Assembly: GCA_016781525.1 (NCBI GenBank)
Contig: JADDQE010000197.1
Coordinates: 1 to 33,303, forward strand
Reading direction: 5' to 3'
DNA length: 33,303 nucleotides
Source: a bacterium
GTDB taxonomy: Bacteria; Chloroflexota; Chloroflexia; Chloroflexales; Kallotenuaceae
Positions 9,752 through 22,970 of the stretch are shown here, in pieces. Numbering within the stretch: position 1 is the first letter of the stretch; each line of letters begins with the position of its first letter. Position numbers and translations under genes: made by a program. Under the pieces are notes generated by a model. It was not told the DNA's origin, made no database searches, and worked only from the letters and a program-made list of their open reading frames with translations.

Positions 9752-11173
9752 ATGAGTCAACCTCGTACACTATTTGAAAAAGTTTGGGATAGTCACATTG
9801 TGAGACCCCAGACCGCAGATACGCCCGCGGTCCTGTACATCGATCTCCACTTAGTCCACGAGGTGACGTCACCCCAGGCCTTCACTGATCTTCGCCAGCG
9901 CGGCCTGCATGTTCGCCGGCCAGAGCAAACCATCGCGACGATGGACCACTCCACGCCGACGACTCCGCGGGGCCTTGACGGGATTATCCCGGTAACCGAC
10001 GCGCAGGCGGCTGCCCAGATTTCGCAGCTCGAGCGCAATTGCCAAGAGTTTGGCATCCCACTCTATCGCCTCGGCACCACAAACCAGGGTATCGTGCATG
10101 TGGTTGGGCCAGAGCAAGGCTTCACACAGCCTGGTATGACCATCGTCTGCGGCGACTCGCACACGAGCACCCATGGCGCCTTCGGCGCGCTTGCCTTTGG
10201 TATCGGCACAAGCGAGGTTGCACACGTGCTCGCGACCCAGTGCCTTTTGCAATCGAAGCCAAAAACAATGGCGGTGCGCGTCGACGGCCGACTGCGGCCC
10301 GGCGTAACCGCCAAAGATATCATCCTGGCAATCATCGCGAAGATCGGCGTGGGCGGCGGTACCGGCTATGTCTTCGAGTACATGGGCGAGGCTATTCGGT
10401 CGCTCTCCATGGAAGAGCGGATGACCATCTGCAACATGAGCATCGAGGGCGGAGCTCGCGCTGGCATGGTTGCGCCCGACGACACAACCTTCAACTACAT
10501 CGCGGGTCGACCGGCGGCTCCTCAAGGCGCCGCGTGGGACGCCGCGGTGGAACAATGGCGCACGCTGCCAACTGATGAGGGCGCGACATTCGACGCCGAA
10601 ATTCGGCTCGACGCCAGCGAGCTTACGCCAATGATTACCTACGGCACCAACCCCGGCATGGGCATGCCAATCACCGCCGCCGTCCCGGATCCGACGCAGC
10701 TCAAGGATCCCAGCCAGCGGGCAGCCATGGACAAGGCCCTGAGCTATATGGGACTCCAGCCAGGGCAACCGCTGCTGGGCAAGCCCGTCGACGTGGTTTT
10801 TCTCGGGAGCTGCACCAACTCACGAATTAGTGACCTGCGCCTCGCGGCCAAGGTAATGCAGGGCCGCAAGGTTTCCCCAAGCGTCCGGATGATGGTCGTT
10901 CCAGGCTCGCAGCAGGTGAAGCGGCAGGCCGAGGCGGAGGGACTACATACGATCTTCCGCGAGGCTGGCGCCGAGTGGCGCGAGGCTGGCTGCTCGATGT
11001 GCATCGCAATGAATGGGGACCAGCTCCAGCCCGGCCAGTACGCCGTGTCGACCAGCAACCGCAACTTTGAGGGACGCCAAGGGAAGGGCGGGCGAACGTT
11101 CCTTGCCAGCCCGCTGACGGCAGCCGCGACGGCAATCAACGGAGTTATTTCGGACGCGCGGGAGCTTGTATAA
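9752..11173 (+). CDS. leuC: 3-Isopropylmalate dehydratase, large subunit
   Basis: With LeuD it forms a [4Fe-4S] aconitase-family isomerase that converts 2- to 3-isopropylmalate; with CimA present it very likely also isomerises citramalate. The 473 residues match the usual LeuC length. The signatures are [26 protein letters not shown] near residue 135, the cluster Cys in [15 protein letters not shown], and the CxxC pair in [15 protein letters not shown] chose ATG 9752 because GGAG (9739-9742) lies 9 nt upstream; the in-frame ATG at 9737 has no ribosome binding site. It is followed by leuD after a 106-nt spacer filled by an inverted repeat. Confidence 0.96.
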   Translation: MSQPRTLFEKVWDSHIVRPQTADTPAVLYIDLHLVHEVTSPQAFTDLRQRGLHVRRPEQTIATMDHSTPTTPRGLDGIIPVTDAQAAAQISQLERNCQEFGIPLYRLGTTNQGIVHVVGPEQGFTQPGMTIVCGDSHTSTHGAFGALAFGIGTSEVAHVLATQCLLQSKPKTMAVRVDGRLRPGVTAKDIILAIIAKIGVGGGTGYVFEYMGEAIRSLSMEERMTICNMSIEGGARAGMVAPDDTTFNYIAGRPAAPQGAAWDAAVEQWRTLPTDEGATFDAEIRLDASELTPMITYGTNPGMGMPITAAVPDPTQLKDPSQRAAMDKALSYMGLQPGQPLLGKPVDVVFLGSCTNSRISDLRLAAKVMQGRKVSPSVRMMVVPGSQQVKRQAEAEGLHTIFREAGAEWREAGCSMCIAMNGDQLQPGQYAVSTSNRNFEGRQGKGGRTFLASPLTAAATAINGVISDARELV

Positions 11174-11183
11174 CTGTGACACG

Positions 11184-11259
11184 GAACCAAGAACTGAGAG
11201 CGGAGGCAGCCGAGGCTCCTGGCACGGCTGCTATGTTCTGTCTTCTTGTGTCTTGGTTC
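11184..11259. repeat. Two-stem inverted repeat between leuC and leuD
   Basis: GAACCAAGA at 11184-11192 pairs with TCTTGGTTC at 11251-11259 (9 bp, perfect). Inside it GCAGCCG at 11206-11212 pairs with CGGCTGC at 11225-11231 (7 bp, perfect). The left side reads as drifting heptamers (GGAACCA, AGAACTG, AGAGCGG). The leuD ribosome binding site AGGAG (11270-11274) lies just outside. Confidence 0.6.
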
Positions 11260-11279
11260 TACGTCCTCTAGGAGCCTAA

Positions 11280-11894
11280 ATGGAACCTATTACCACATTT
11301 AGTGGGACCTGTGTCGCGGTGCCAATCGAGAATATCGACACCGACCAGATAATCCCCGCGCGCTTTCTCAAGGCGACCGACAAGCAGGGCATGGGTGACA
11401 ATCTCTTCGCGGACTGGCGCTACGATGCCCAAGGCCGACCCAATCCCGATTTTCCACTCAACCGGCCCGAGGCCCAGGGCGCGCAGATTTTGGTCGGCGG
11501 GAACAACTTTGGCTGTGGGTCGTCACGTGAACACGCTCCTTGGGCGCTGCAAGGCTACGGGCTCAAGGCCGTGATCTCCACCTACTTCGCGGACATCTTC
11601 CGGAACAACGCGCTCAAGGTTGGGCTGTTGCCCGTAGTTGTCGACGAAGAGACCTACTACCAGCTGGTCAGTATGATCGAGGAAGACCCGCGAACAATGG
11701 TTACGATTGACCTAGAGGCACAGCAGGTTCGCTTGCCGGATGGTCAAGCTATTAGCTTTCCGATCGATCCGTTCGCGAAATATTGCCTTCTGAACGGCGT
11801 TGACCAGCTTGGCTTCTTGCATAGTCAGGAGGAAGCAATTGCCGCCTTCGAGACCGAGCGTCCGGCGCGAGTTAACACAGTGGCTAGGGGCTAG
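11280..11894 (+). CDS. leuD: 3-Isopropylmalate dehydratase, small subunit
   Basis: This is the swivelling small domain that completes the LeuCD isomerase active site. The 204 residues match the long bacterial LeuD. It begins with the family pattern [20 protein letters not shown] and has [18 protein letters not shown], the substrate-binding loop, and then [23 protein letters not shown] lies 5 nt before ATG 11280. The last residues (VARG) and the stop codon are written in GGCTAGG heptamers that continue into the spacer, so the repeat element has apparently set the C-terminus of the protein. Confidence 0.96.
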   Translation: MEPITTFSGTCVAVPIENIDTDQIIPARFLKATDKQGMGDNLFADWRYDAQGRPNPDFPLNRPEAQGAQILVGGNNFGCGSSREHAPWALQGYGLKAVISTYFADIFRNNALKVGLLPVVVDEETYYQLVSMIEEDPRTMVTIDLEAQQVRLPDGQAISFPIDPFAKYCLLNGVDQLGFLHSQEEAIAAFETERPARVNTVARG

Positions 11895-11948
11895 GAAACT
11901 GGGGCTAGGATAAGAGCCCGCTAGTCCTAACTATTAGCTCCTAGCCCC
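11882..11948. repeat. GGCTAGG heptamer array and palindrome between leuD and leuB
   Basis: GGCTAGG occurs at 11882, 11889 and 11903, all in one 7-nt phase, with the variant AAACTGG at 11896. The mirrored heptamer CCTAGCC lies at 11940-11946. GGGGCTAGGA (11901-11910) pairs perfectly with TCCTAGCCCC (11939-11948), a 10-bp stem. The first two units lie inside leuD and supply its stop codon. The right side ends 8 nt before the leuB ATG. Confidence 0.75.
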
Positions 11949-11956
11949 CCACAACT

Positions 11957-13093
11957 ATGCATGCAACGATAACGCTGCTCCCGGGCGATGGCATCGGGCC
12001 AGAGGTGGTGGCCGAAGGGGCCAAAGTTCTTCAGGCGGTGGCTCGTCGCTCGGGTCATACATTCGACGTGCGCGAGGCCCTCATGGGCGGGTGCGCAATC
12101 GATCAGGTCGGGTCGTCGCTTCCCGACGAGACCGTTGCGCTGTGCCGAAGCTCCGACGCCATCCTCTTGGGAGCGGTCGGCGGTCCGAAGTGGGATAACC
12201 CGCGAGCAACTGATCGACCGGAGCGCGGTCTGCTCGGGCTGCGCAAGGCGCTTGGGTTGTTCGCAAATATTCGGCCGGTCGCGGTGCACCCCTCGGTTAT
12301 AGCGGCGTCGCCTTTGCGCGCCGATCTGCTCCAGGGCGTCGACCTGCTGGTTGTCCGTGAGCTGACAGGCGGCATCTACTTTGGGGCCAAAACACGCGAG
12401 ACCGTCGACGGCGAGGAGCGTGCGAGCGACCTGTGTATCTATACAGCTGGCGAGATTGAGCGAATCGTGCGAGTGGCGTGCGAGCTGGCTCGTGGTCGGC
12501 GTGGCAAAGTGACGAGCGTCGACAAGGCCAATGTGCTAGAAACATCACGGCTTTGGCGCAGTGTAACAAGTCGCGTGGTTGCTGAGGAGTATCCCGATAT
12601 CCAGCTGGAACATGTGCTCGTCGATGCGGCGGCAATGCATTTACTGCGGCGCCCGGCGGACTTTGACGTTCTGGTAATGGAAAACATGTTCGGCGACATT
12701 CTGTCGGACGAGGCGTCGATGTTGGCGGGTTCGATGGGGCTCCTACCGAGCGCGAGCCTAGGATCCGCGCCTGATGACATGGAAACCAAGCAAAAACCAG
12801 CGCCAGGCAAGATAGGGCTGTATGAGCCGATCCACGGCTCTGCCCCCGATATTGCCGGACGGGGTATCGCCAATCCGCTCGCCACGATATTGAGCGTGGC
12901 GCTGCTGCTGCGCTATTCGCTCGGGCTCGACGAGGAAGCTCGTGCCGTGGAGGCGGCCGTCAACACTGTCCTAGAGCGCCGTCAGGTAACACCTGATCTC
13001 GCAGCGGCTGGAGAGCAAGCGTGCACCACGGCCGAGGTTGGGGATGCGGTGGTCGCGGCGCTTGCGGAGATTGGCGATCCAGTACAAGCTTAA
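11957..13093 (+). CDS. leuB: 3-Isopropylmalate dehydrogenase
   Basis: This NAD-dependent oxidative decarboxylase makes 2-oxoisocaproate for leucine and probably also turns erythro-3-methylmalate into 2-oxobutyrate in the citramalate route. The 378 residues are slightly above the usual 350-370. It begins [17 protein letters not shown] and has the catalytic and metal-binding [10 protein letters not shown] and [19 protein letters not shown], with the NAD loop [18 protein letters not shown] near the C-terminus. ATG 11957 is the only start that fits the family, yet no Shine-Dalgarno sequence is visible: the upstream bases are the C-rich arm of the heptamer palindrome. It may depend on ribosomes coming from leuD. 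It is the last gene of the operon. Confidence 0.95.
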   Translation: MHATITLLPGDGIGPEVVAEGAKVLQAVARRSGHTFDVREALMGGCAIDQVGSSLPDETVALCRSSDAILLGAVGGPKWDNPRATDRPERGLLGLRKALGLFANIRPVAVHPSVIAASPLRADLLQGVDLLVVRELTGGIYFGAKTRETVDGEERASDLCIYTAGEIERIVRVACELARGRRGKVTSVDKANVLETSRLWRSVTSRVVAEEYPDIQLEHVLVDAAAMHLLRRPADFDVLVMENMFGDILSDEASMLAGSMGLLPSASLGSAPDDMETKQKPAPGKIGLYEPIHGSAPDIAGRGIANPLATILSVALLLRYSLGLDEEARAVEAAVNTVLERRQVTPDLAAAGEQACTTAEVGDAVVAALAEIGDPVQA

Positions 13094-13148
13094 TGGTTCG
13101 GCAAGCGCGAGAGCGCGCAACGGATTGTGCACATGAGCCAAATTCAGA

Positions 13149-13177
13149 TTGACATCAGTCTCCGCATCAAGTATAGT
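13149..13177 (+). promoter_or_regulatory. Strong sigma70-type promoter of gltB
   Basis: TTGACA at 13149-13154, a 17-bp spacer and TATAGT at 13172-13177 match the consensus in 11 of 12 positions. Transcription would begin near 13184, leaving a leader of about 260 nt before gltB. This is the best promoter match that I see in the window. Confidence 0.75.
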
Positions 13178-13215
13178 AAACACACCTTAAACCTTTATAG
13201 GTGGCGTTGAATATG

Positions 13216-13256
13216 CGCCCACCACGCCTCGGTGCTGAGGCCTTGGTGGGCGTTTT
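13216..13256 (+). terminator. Terminator-like hairpin within the gltB leader
   Basis: CGCCCACCA at 13216-13224 pairs perfectly with TGGTGGGCG at 13244-13252, with a further GCCTC/GAGGC stem inside, followed by TTTT (13253-13256). It lies about 40 nt after the promoter at 13149-13177 and about 190 nt before gltB. It can therefore act as an attenuator, and it would also stop read-through from leuB. Upstream, GGTGGCG (13199-13205) resembles the 3' arm and might form a competing hairpin. Confidence 0.7.
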
Positions 13257-13384
13257 GTGTCCCCGGCTGAGCCTCAATGCCGATAGCTCTGCCTCGAACC
13301 CCCAATGGTGGTTCCGTCCGACCATGACGGTCGTGCATGCCTCGAGTGGATGAGGCCCCAAGAGAAGTTTGACCAGTCATGGTG

Positions 13385-13446
13385 CTCGCGCTGCGCGCCG
13401 ACCCTAACAGGGGCTGAGCAGTTGCTCGGTAGCAGCGCGAGGGCTG
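13385..13446 (+). promoter_or_regulatory. Structured junction over the gltB ribosome binding site
   Basis: CTCGCGCTGC at 13385-13394 pairs perfectly with GCAGCGCGAG at 13432-13441 (10 bp). The enclosed sequence can form two small hairpins (CCCT/AGGG, and GAGC-AGTT-GCTC). The closing arm includes the start of the GAGGG ribosome binding site (13439-13443), so the structure could hide the start of gltB. It may be a cis-regulatory RNA or just a stable leader. By-eye fold. Confidence 0.45.
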
Positions 13447-18012
<4,566 letters not shown>

Positions 18013-18035
18013 CCGGTTCGCTCAACGTTATTTCG

Positions 18036-18079
18036 CGGCACACGCTCCCATGGACGGTTTGTCTGCGGGAGCGTGTCGC
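18036..18079 (+). terminator. Strong hairpin after gltB
   Basis: ACACGCTCCC at 18040-18049 pairs perfectly with GGGAGCGTGT at 18067-18076, with a flanking CGGC/GCCG extension. It starts 24 nt after the gltB stop. Only two T follow, so as an intrinsic terminator it is weak in the U-tract, but its position fits a gene end. Confidence 0.55.
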
Positions 18080-18175
18080 CGTTAAGGCAGGAGCTGCTGC
18101 GATCGATTCGGCTTCGGCGGCGCACCACGGTGGATCAACCTCCATGTGTCGCAATTATTTGTCGGTGTCAATCTT

Positions 18176-18214
18176 GCTGCAGTAGGCCGCCAACCGACTG
18201 CCCTAGTCTGCAGC
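18176..18214. repeat. Inverted repeat upstream of the Gly-rich gene
   Basis: GCTGCAG at 18176-18182 pairs with CTGCAGC at 18208-18214, and TAGG (18183-18186) with CCTA (18202-18205), with a 2-nt bulge. It sits about 30 nt before the start codon at 18246, so it could be an operator or a 5' leader hairpin. Confidence 0.4.
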
Positions 18215-18245
18215 AGTCGCACACCGTCTCAATGAGGAGGCACGT

Positions 18246-18722
18246 ATGGACCGCGACCAGAACTCCGGCGGAATGAGTGACGGCGGCGATTACACCCGCG
18301 AAGACGAGGACCGAATGGATCGAGTAGCACAGTCTGGAGCTGGCAGCGCTTTTGGCGCGAGCGGCAGTTCCGATGCTTCAGGTGAAGCAGGTGGCTCGAT
18401 GGGCGCTGACACGAGTGGCTCTGGAGGTATGGGCGGCTCCGGCGCCATGGGCGGCATGGCCGGCGGTCCCATGAGCGGCGGGTCGGCTGCGGACGCGATG
18501 GGCGGCGCGGGTATGGGCGCAGGCGGCACCATGGGTGGCGGCGGCAGCGACTCGATGGGCGGCGGCTCGACGAGCAGCGGCGGCTCGATGGGCAGCACTG
18601 CGGGCGGCATGGGTGCCTCCACTACGGGCGGGACGAGTGGCTCCGGCGCGATGGGCGGCTCAATGGACAGCGACATGAGCGGCGGCTCCGAAACCGGCTC
18701 CCCGAGCGGACAGCAAAGCTAA
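18246..18722 (+). CDS. Gly/Ser/Met-rich low-complexity protein
   Basis: This 158-residue protein has a charged N-terminus of about 30 residues (with DYTREDEDRMDRV) and a long tail made almost wholly of Gly, Ser, Met, Ala and Thr in units such as GGSMG, GGMG and GAMGG. I see no signal peptide, membrane segment or Cys. The ribosome binding site is very strong (GAGGAGG, 18234-18240, 5 nt before ATG 18246), and a perfect palindromic terminator follows 28 nt after the stop, so it appears to be a single-gene, well-translated unit. I do not recognise the family. The regularly spaced Met may bind soft metals or simply reflect ATG-containing GGC repeats. An antisense Pro-rich frame exists but has no ribosome binding site. 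Confidence 0.75.
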   Translation: MDRDQNSGGMSDGGDYTREDEDRMDRVAQSGAGSAFGASGSSDASGEAGGSMGADTSGSGGMGGSGAMGGMAGGPMSGGSAADAMGGAGMGAGGTMGGGGSDSMGGGSTSSGGSMGSTAGGMGASTTGGTSGSGAMGGSMDSDMSGGSETGSPSGQQS

Positions 18723-18750
18723 GCTAAGCTCGGGACGAGCAAACGTAGGT

Positions 18751-18785
18751 GCAGGGCATTCGATCGAATGCCCTGCCATTGTTTA
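18751..18785. terminator. Palindromic terminator after the Gly-rich gene
   Basis: A 26-nt perfect palindrome at 18751-18776 has arms GCAGGGCATTCGA and TCGAATGCCCTGC. The plus strand then reads CATTGTTT. The symmetry and clear gene-end position support an intrinsic terminator, perhaps active in both directions. Confidence 0.7.
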
Positions 18786-18889
18786 AGTAAGCTTTTGCGC
18801 CAACAGGTTCGTTCATCGTCACTCGGAGCATCTTGTAAACCGGAATTCGACTGTCGCTCCTATAGTCGTAAATTGGTTGTTCGAACAGT

Positions 18890-18919
18890 TTGCGCTGCGT
18901 GCTGCGAAACCCTTATAAT
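18890..18919 (+). promoter_or_regulatory. Likely tlyA promoter; rest of the 18777-19113 spacer empty
   Basis: TATAAT at 18914-18919 is a perfect -10, with TTGCGC at 18890-18895 an 18-bp spacer upstream. It would leave a leader of about 185 nt before tlyA. A GTTCGAAC palindrome lies at the -35 side, near 18880. I see no other supported feature in the 337-nt spacer; the reading frames before tlyA lack a good start. Confidence 0.5.
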
Positions 18920-19113
18920 TCAGGAAGTACATACTCCAGAACGAAGGGCCCGCGCTGTTCACCTTGTGGTTCGGTGCTCACATGGCGCCGTCCCAACGCA
19001 TTGGCATGAACGCCTGGTGCGTGTGGATCCCAGCTACATCGAAGAAATACCTTGGGGATACGCAACTAGTCGGGAACGGAACGCAGCGGCTGGCACAGCC
19101 AAAGGCAGTTCAT

Positions 19114-19914
19114 ATGAAAGAACGACTCGACGTAGTCTTGGTTGAGCGCAACCTGGTACCGTCACGGGCCAAGGCTCAGGCGATGATCCTTGCGGGCAGC
19201 GTCTATGTCGATGGTCAAAAGCGGACCAAGGCCGGTGAGCAGGTCAAGGTTGACGCCGAAATTGAGGTCCGCGCGTCCTTGCCCTTCGTCGGTCGGGGCG
19301 GCTTCAAGCTTGATCACGCCCTCACCGCGTTCGGGCTAGGCGTCGAAGGGTTTCACACGCTTGACGTCGGGGCCTGCACGGGTGGGTTTACCGATGTCCT
19401 ACTCCAGCGCGGTGCGGCGCGAGTGTACGCGATCGACGTGGGCTACGGGCAGCTGGACTATAAGCTGCGGACTGATCCACGGGTTGTTGTGCTCGAGCGC
19501 ACCAACATCCGGCAGCTATCGGCCCTGCCCGACGGCTCACTTGCCGACTGCGGTGTAGTCGACGTGTCGTTCATCTCACTCGAGCTGGTACTACCCGCAA
19601 TGCAGCAGCTGCTTAAGCCGAACTCGTGGGTTGTAGCCCTCATTAAGCCGCAGTTCGAGGCCGGCCCGCAGGATGTTGGGCAAGGGGGCGTAGTGCGCGA
19701 CCCGCGCGTTCACCGCCGAGTACTGCACAAAATTCTCACGTTTGCGGCCGCGCGAAACTTAACCCCGCACGGGCTCACGCTGTCGCCGATTACCGGGCCG
19801 GCTGGCAACCGCGAGTTTTTGGCCTGGCTAGGCGGCGATGGTCCGGCAATCAATCTGGAGCGAGCGATTGAAGACGCGGTGAATGCGGTTCCCGCGGCCG
19901 CCACAGTTGAGTAG
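19114..19914 (+). CDS. tlyA: TlyA-type rRNA 2'-O-methyltransferase
   Basis: This SAM-dependent enzyme methylates ribose 2'-OH groups in rRNA; the TlyA family acts on C1409 of 16S and/or C1920 of 23S rRNA and affects capreomycin sensitivity. The 266 residues match the family. The N-terminal S4 RNA-binding domain (about 1-60) has [22 protein letters not shown] and GSVYVDG. The FtsJ-like methyltransferase domain has the SAM loop [19 protein letters not shown] and then [13 protein letters not shown] and [10 protein letters not shown] chose ATG 19114 because the S4 domain begins there and AAAGG lies upstream; an in-frame extension of 50 residues to 18964 is unlike the family. The long form with MKERLDVVL suggests TlyA type II, acting on both rRNAs. 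Confidence 0.92.
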   Translation: MKERLDVVLVERNLVPSRAKAQAMILAGSVYVDGQKRTKAGEQVKVDAEIEVRASLPFVGRGGFKLDHALTAFGLGVEGFHTLDVGACTGGFTDVLLQRGAARVYAIDVGYGQLDYKLRTDPRVVVLERTNIRQLSALPDGSLADCGVVDVSFISLELVLPAMQQLLKPNSWVVALIKPQFEAGPQDVGQGGVVRDPRVHRRVLHKILTFAAARNLTPHGLTLSPITGPAGNREFLAWLGGDGPAINLERAIEDAVNAVPAAATVE

Positions 19915-19925
19915 CTATTCATATT

Positions 19926-22109
19926 ATGTCAAATAAAACCGATTCGCCTAGCACCGTTGACCGTCATTTAATGGCGGATCGCGCGCGGGAGCTGATGGTG
20001 CTCAACGCTATCGCGGCTGCAGTAGCGGAGTCATTGGAGCCTCAGCCTTTACTTGTATCTGCGCTTGATCACGTCCTCGATCTCCTCGAGTTCGAGGCCG
20101 GGGCAATCTATACCCGTCAGGAAGACGAGCGGCTGCATCTCATCGCGGCGCGTGGCATCTCCGAAGTTGTACAACAGCGCTACGCCCAGCTTGCCCTCGA
20201 CGACCCCACAATCGGACGCATCGTCAACGAGCGCAAGGTATTCGTGATCGAGGACGTGCGTACCATTGCGGGGCTCGAACCGTTAGCAACTGAAGCGGGA
20301 CTGTGTGCGGTGCTGATGCTCCCGTTGATCGCGCATGGTCAAGTCGCAGGTATTCTGGCCGTTCTACGCCGTTCGGCACAAAGCTTCAACACACGTGAGC
20401 GTACCCTACTCGAGGCCGTTGCCGATCACATCGCCCTTGCACTCGACAACGCTCGCCTGTTTGTCTCCGAGCAGCAGCGCCGGCAGCAGGCCGAGACCCT
20501 GCGTATCGCGGCCGCGGCCGTCGGCTCGACGCTCGATCTGCCAGCCGTATTGGAAACAATTCTGGCACAGCTCCAGCGCGTCGTGCCATATGTGAGCGCA
20601 ACGGTGCAACTCCGCGAGGCTGATATCGTTCGGGTCATCGCCGCGCGCGGCTTCCCGGACAACGGAGAAAACCTCAAGTTACAATTTGCGGTTAAAGACG
20701 AGCCAACCCGGCGTGTGATCGAGGAAGCGGAGACAGTTCTTCTCGACGATGCTCCCGCCGTGTATCCGACGTCCCGCGTCCCTGCGATGAGCCATATTCG
20801 CTCTTGGATGGGCGTCCCTCTCTGCTACGCCGGTCAAGCCATCGGAATGATTACCCTGGACCGGATTGAGCCTAATGCGTTTACTTCCAGCGATGCCCAA
20901 CTGGCCGTGAGCTTTGCTCAACAGGCAGCCCTAGCAATCGAGAATGCACGGCTCTTCGCGGCTGAGCAGCAGCGCCGCCGGCAGTCAGAAGCACTCCGTA
21001 AGGGCGCACTGGCGCTTACCGAAGCGTTAGGGCCTGATGCTGTGCTCCACCGCATCGTGCAGCAGGCGACCGAGCTCATGGAAACTCCGATGTGTACGAT
21101 CTACGAGTATGACGCTGAAACAGGGAAGCTGGCAGTCCGTGATACGTGGGGCGACACAGCCGCGAGCTCGCAGTGGAGCGTCACAATTGGGCAACACGTC
21201 GTGGAGGATGCGATCCAAGCGCATCATGCCGTCGGGGTACGCGACATCGCTGAAATTGACTGGAGTCGACGTGAGGACGCGGGCCAGATCCCTCCCGAGC
21301 TTGCGTACGTTCCGTTTCGGAGCTTGCTCGCTGCCCCCTTACTTGTGAAAGGCAGAACGTACGGTGGCATCGTGGTGTACTATGCGAGCCAGCGCAGCTT
21401 TACCGCCGACGAAGTCCAGCTGATCGAGATTTTTGCCGACCAAGCCGCGTTAGCCCTGGAGCATGCACGGCTGGTCTATCAATCACGACAGCTTGCGGCG
21501 CTGGAGGAACGCCAAAGGATTGCACGAGACCTGCACGACTCGGTATCACAAACGCTCTTCTCACTTACATTAGCCGCCGAAGCCGCGAAGAACACAGTGT
21601 CCAACGACGTCCAAGCCGCGGCGGCGATGCTGGCCACAGTGCAAGAGCTGGCGGCAGGCGCGCTAGCCGAGATGCGTGCCCTGATCTTCGAGCTTCGGCC
21701 CGGTGCGCTCCATGAAGCGGGCTTGGCAGCGGCGATTGAGCGGTTCGTAGGGGCCTTCCGCTCACGTACCGGTATCGCGGTCCAGCTCGATCTGGATAGC
21801 CGACGACTTCCGCTGCCGGTTGAAGAGGCTCTGTATCGGATTACGGGCGAGGCGCTCGCAAATATCGGCAAGCACGCGCGAGCAAGCCAAGCCATGGTTT
21901 CCGTGCAACAACGTGGTAACAGTGTTGAGCTCGTGGTCAGCGACAACGGGATCGGGTTCGATCCAGAACAGCTAATCACTGGTGACCATATGGGTCAGCG
22001 GACAATGCAGGAGCGCGCCGCGGCGTTAGGCGGGGGATGCCGTGTCACCAGCAAGCGAGGCGTGGGAACAACAGTTACAGTACATGTTCCAATCATATCC
22101 GAAGTCTAG
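19926..22109 (+). CDS. Triple-GAF sensor histidine kinase (NarL/DesK-type)
   Basis: This 727-residue kinase has no membrane segment, so it is probably cytoplasmic. Three GAF domains span about residues 20-170, 185-335 and 355-510. The dimerisation domain follows (HisKA_3, with ERQRIARDLHDSVSQTLFSL), and the phosphorylated His is H537. The ATPase domain at the C-terminus has ITGEALANIGKHA (N box), SDNGIGFD (G1) and MQERAAALGGGCRV (G2). The GAF ligand is unknown; I see no obvious chromophore Cys in a known context. No Shine-Dalgarno sequence is evident before ATG 19926, and ATG 19971 is an alternative. It starts 11 nt after tlyA and is probably co-transcribed. Its partner is the LuxR-type regulator next door. 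Confidence 0.9.
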   Translation: MSNKTDSPSTVDRHLMADRARELMVLNAIAAAVAESLEPQPLLVSALDHVLDLLEFEAGAIYTRQEDERLHLIAARGISEVVQQRYAQLALDDPTIGRIVNERKVFVIEDVRTIAGLEPLATEAGLCAVLMLPLIAHGQVAGILAVLRRSAQSFNTRERTLLEAVADHIALALDNARLFVSEQQRRQQAETLRIAAAAVGSTLDLPAVLETILAQLQRVVPYVSATVQLREADIVRVIAARGFPDNGENLKLQFAVKDEPTRRVIEEAETVLLDDAPAVYPTSRVPAMSHIRSWMGVPLCYAGQAIGMITLDRIEPNAFTSSDAQLAVSFAQQAALAIENARLFAAEQQRRRQSEALRKGALALTEALGPDAVLHRIVQQATELMETPMCTIYEYDAETGKLAVRDTWGDTAASSQWSVTIGQHVVEDAIQAHHAVGVRDIAEIDWSRREDAGQIPPELAYVPFRSLLAAPLLVKGRTYGGIVVYYASQRSFTADEVQLIEIFADQAALALEHARLVYQSRQLAALEERQRIARDLHDSVSQTLFSLTLAAEAAKNTVSNDVQAAAAMLATVQELAAGALAEMRALIFELRPGALHEAGLAAAIERFVGAFRSRTGIAVQLDLDSRRLPLPVEEALYRITGEALANIGKHARASQAMVSVQQRGNSVELVVSDNGIGFDPEQLITGDHMGQRTMQERAAALGGGCRVTSKRGVGTTVTVHVPIISEV

Positions 22110-22130
22110 AACGAGACAACCTGTACAGAT

Positions 22131-22160
22131 ATGACAGATGGGCGTCGTTTGGTTTATGAT
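22131..22160 (+). promoter_or_regulatory. Promoter of the response regulator gene
   Basis: ATGACA at 22131-22136 (5 of 6) and TATGAT at 22155-22160 (5 of 6) are separated by 18 bp. The start of transcription would fall near 22167, some 20 nt before the regulator ATG. The regulator could thus be made independently of the kinase. Confidence 0.55.
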
Positions 22161-22186
22161 CCTTCATCTATTAAGCGAGCGTACAC

Positions 22187-22843
22187 ATGGACCAGATTAA
22201 AGTGTTGTTGGTGGATGATCACAACGTCGTCCGGCAAGGGCTCAAGCTCTTCCTTGCGACCCAGCCCGATATCAACGTGGTCGGCGAGGCGGACAACGGC
22301 GCGGCCGCGGTTCAGGCTGTGGCGCAGCACGAACCCGATGTCGTACTGATGGACCTGCTCATGCCACAGCTTGACGGCATTTCCGCAACGCAGCAGATTA
22401 AGCTGCGCTACCCCGACGTCGAGGTTATCGCGCTCACGTCATTTGTTGAAGACTCGCAGGTTGCCGCCGTCATCAAGGCAGGTGCGATTGGCTATCTGCT
22501 GAAGGATGTACAGCCGACGGAGCTGGCGACTGCCATTCGCGCCGCTCAGCGCGGCGAGGTACACCTACATCCTCAGGCAGCGCGTCGTTTGATGCAGGCA
22601 ATCGGCCCAAAGGAGCATCCAACGGTTGCGGAGCCGCTAACCGACCGCGAGGTTGAGGTCCTCAAGGCACTGGCTCGGGGCGAGAGTAATAAGCAAATCG
22701 CCGACACCTTGATCGTGAGCGAGAAGACGGTTAAGGCACACGTATCGAACATTTTGGGCAAGCTCAACCTGCAGAGCCGGACACAGGCAGTGCTCTATGC
22801 GCTGCGTCATGGAATGGTTTCGGTCGAGGACATTCCGCTCTAA
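22187..22843 (+). CDS. LuxR/NarL-family response regulator
   Basis: This 218-residue regulator has an N-terminal receiver domain (about 1-120): acidic pair VDDHN, phosphorylated D56 in VVLMDLLMPQLDG, Thr/Ser in IALTSF and the Lys in YLLKDV. The C-terminal LuxR-type HTH (about 150-215) begins LTDREVEVLKALARGESNKQIA and has VSEKTVKAHVSNILGKL as the DNA-binding helices. It follows the HisKA_3 kinase by 77 nt, and HisKA_3 kinases typically pair with this class. The ribosome binding site is weak. The regulon is unknown; the neighbouring phosphatase gene is one candidate target. Confidence 0.93.
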   Translation: MDQIKVLLVDDHNVVRQGLKLFLATQPDINVVGEADNGAAAVQAVAQHEPDVVLMDLLMPQLDGISATQQIKLRYPDVEVIALTSFVEDSQVAAVIKAGAIGYLLKDVQPTELATAIRAAQRGEVHLHPQAARRLMQAIGPKEHPTVAEPLTDREVEVLKALARGESNKQIADTLIVSEKTVKAHVSNILGKLNLQSRTQAVLYALRHGMVSVEDIPL

Positions 22844-22970
22844 ACCAGTCATCGAGTAGCGTGCCTCTTCAACGCACTGCGATGTTTAGACGTTCGAGGC
22901 CGAAAATACATAGTCCGCGGATTTGCGCATGGTTATGATGCTTTAATGTGGGTACTGCGAAGGAACGATC

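Noticed and set aside
11882..11948. CRISPR-like or transposon-end repeats
   Set aside because: The units are 7 nt and degenerate, with no spacers, and no transposase or target duplications are visible.
18290..18676. A Pro-rich 128-codon minus-strand frame opposite the Gly-rich gene
   Set aside because: Pro is the antisense of Gly (GGN to NCC), so the composition is automatic. No ribosome binding site lies before it, while the plus-strand frame has a very strong one.
18880..18890. GTTCGAAC as a LexA/SOS box upstream of tlyA
   Set aside because: It lacks the spacer between half sites found in known LexA boxes, and no SOS gene is adjacent.
18768..19145. A 125-codon frame running into the tlyA start
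   Set aside because: It has no ribosome binding site, crosses a terminator and promoter, and shows no family likeness.
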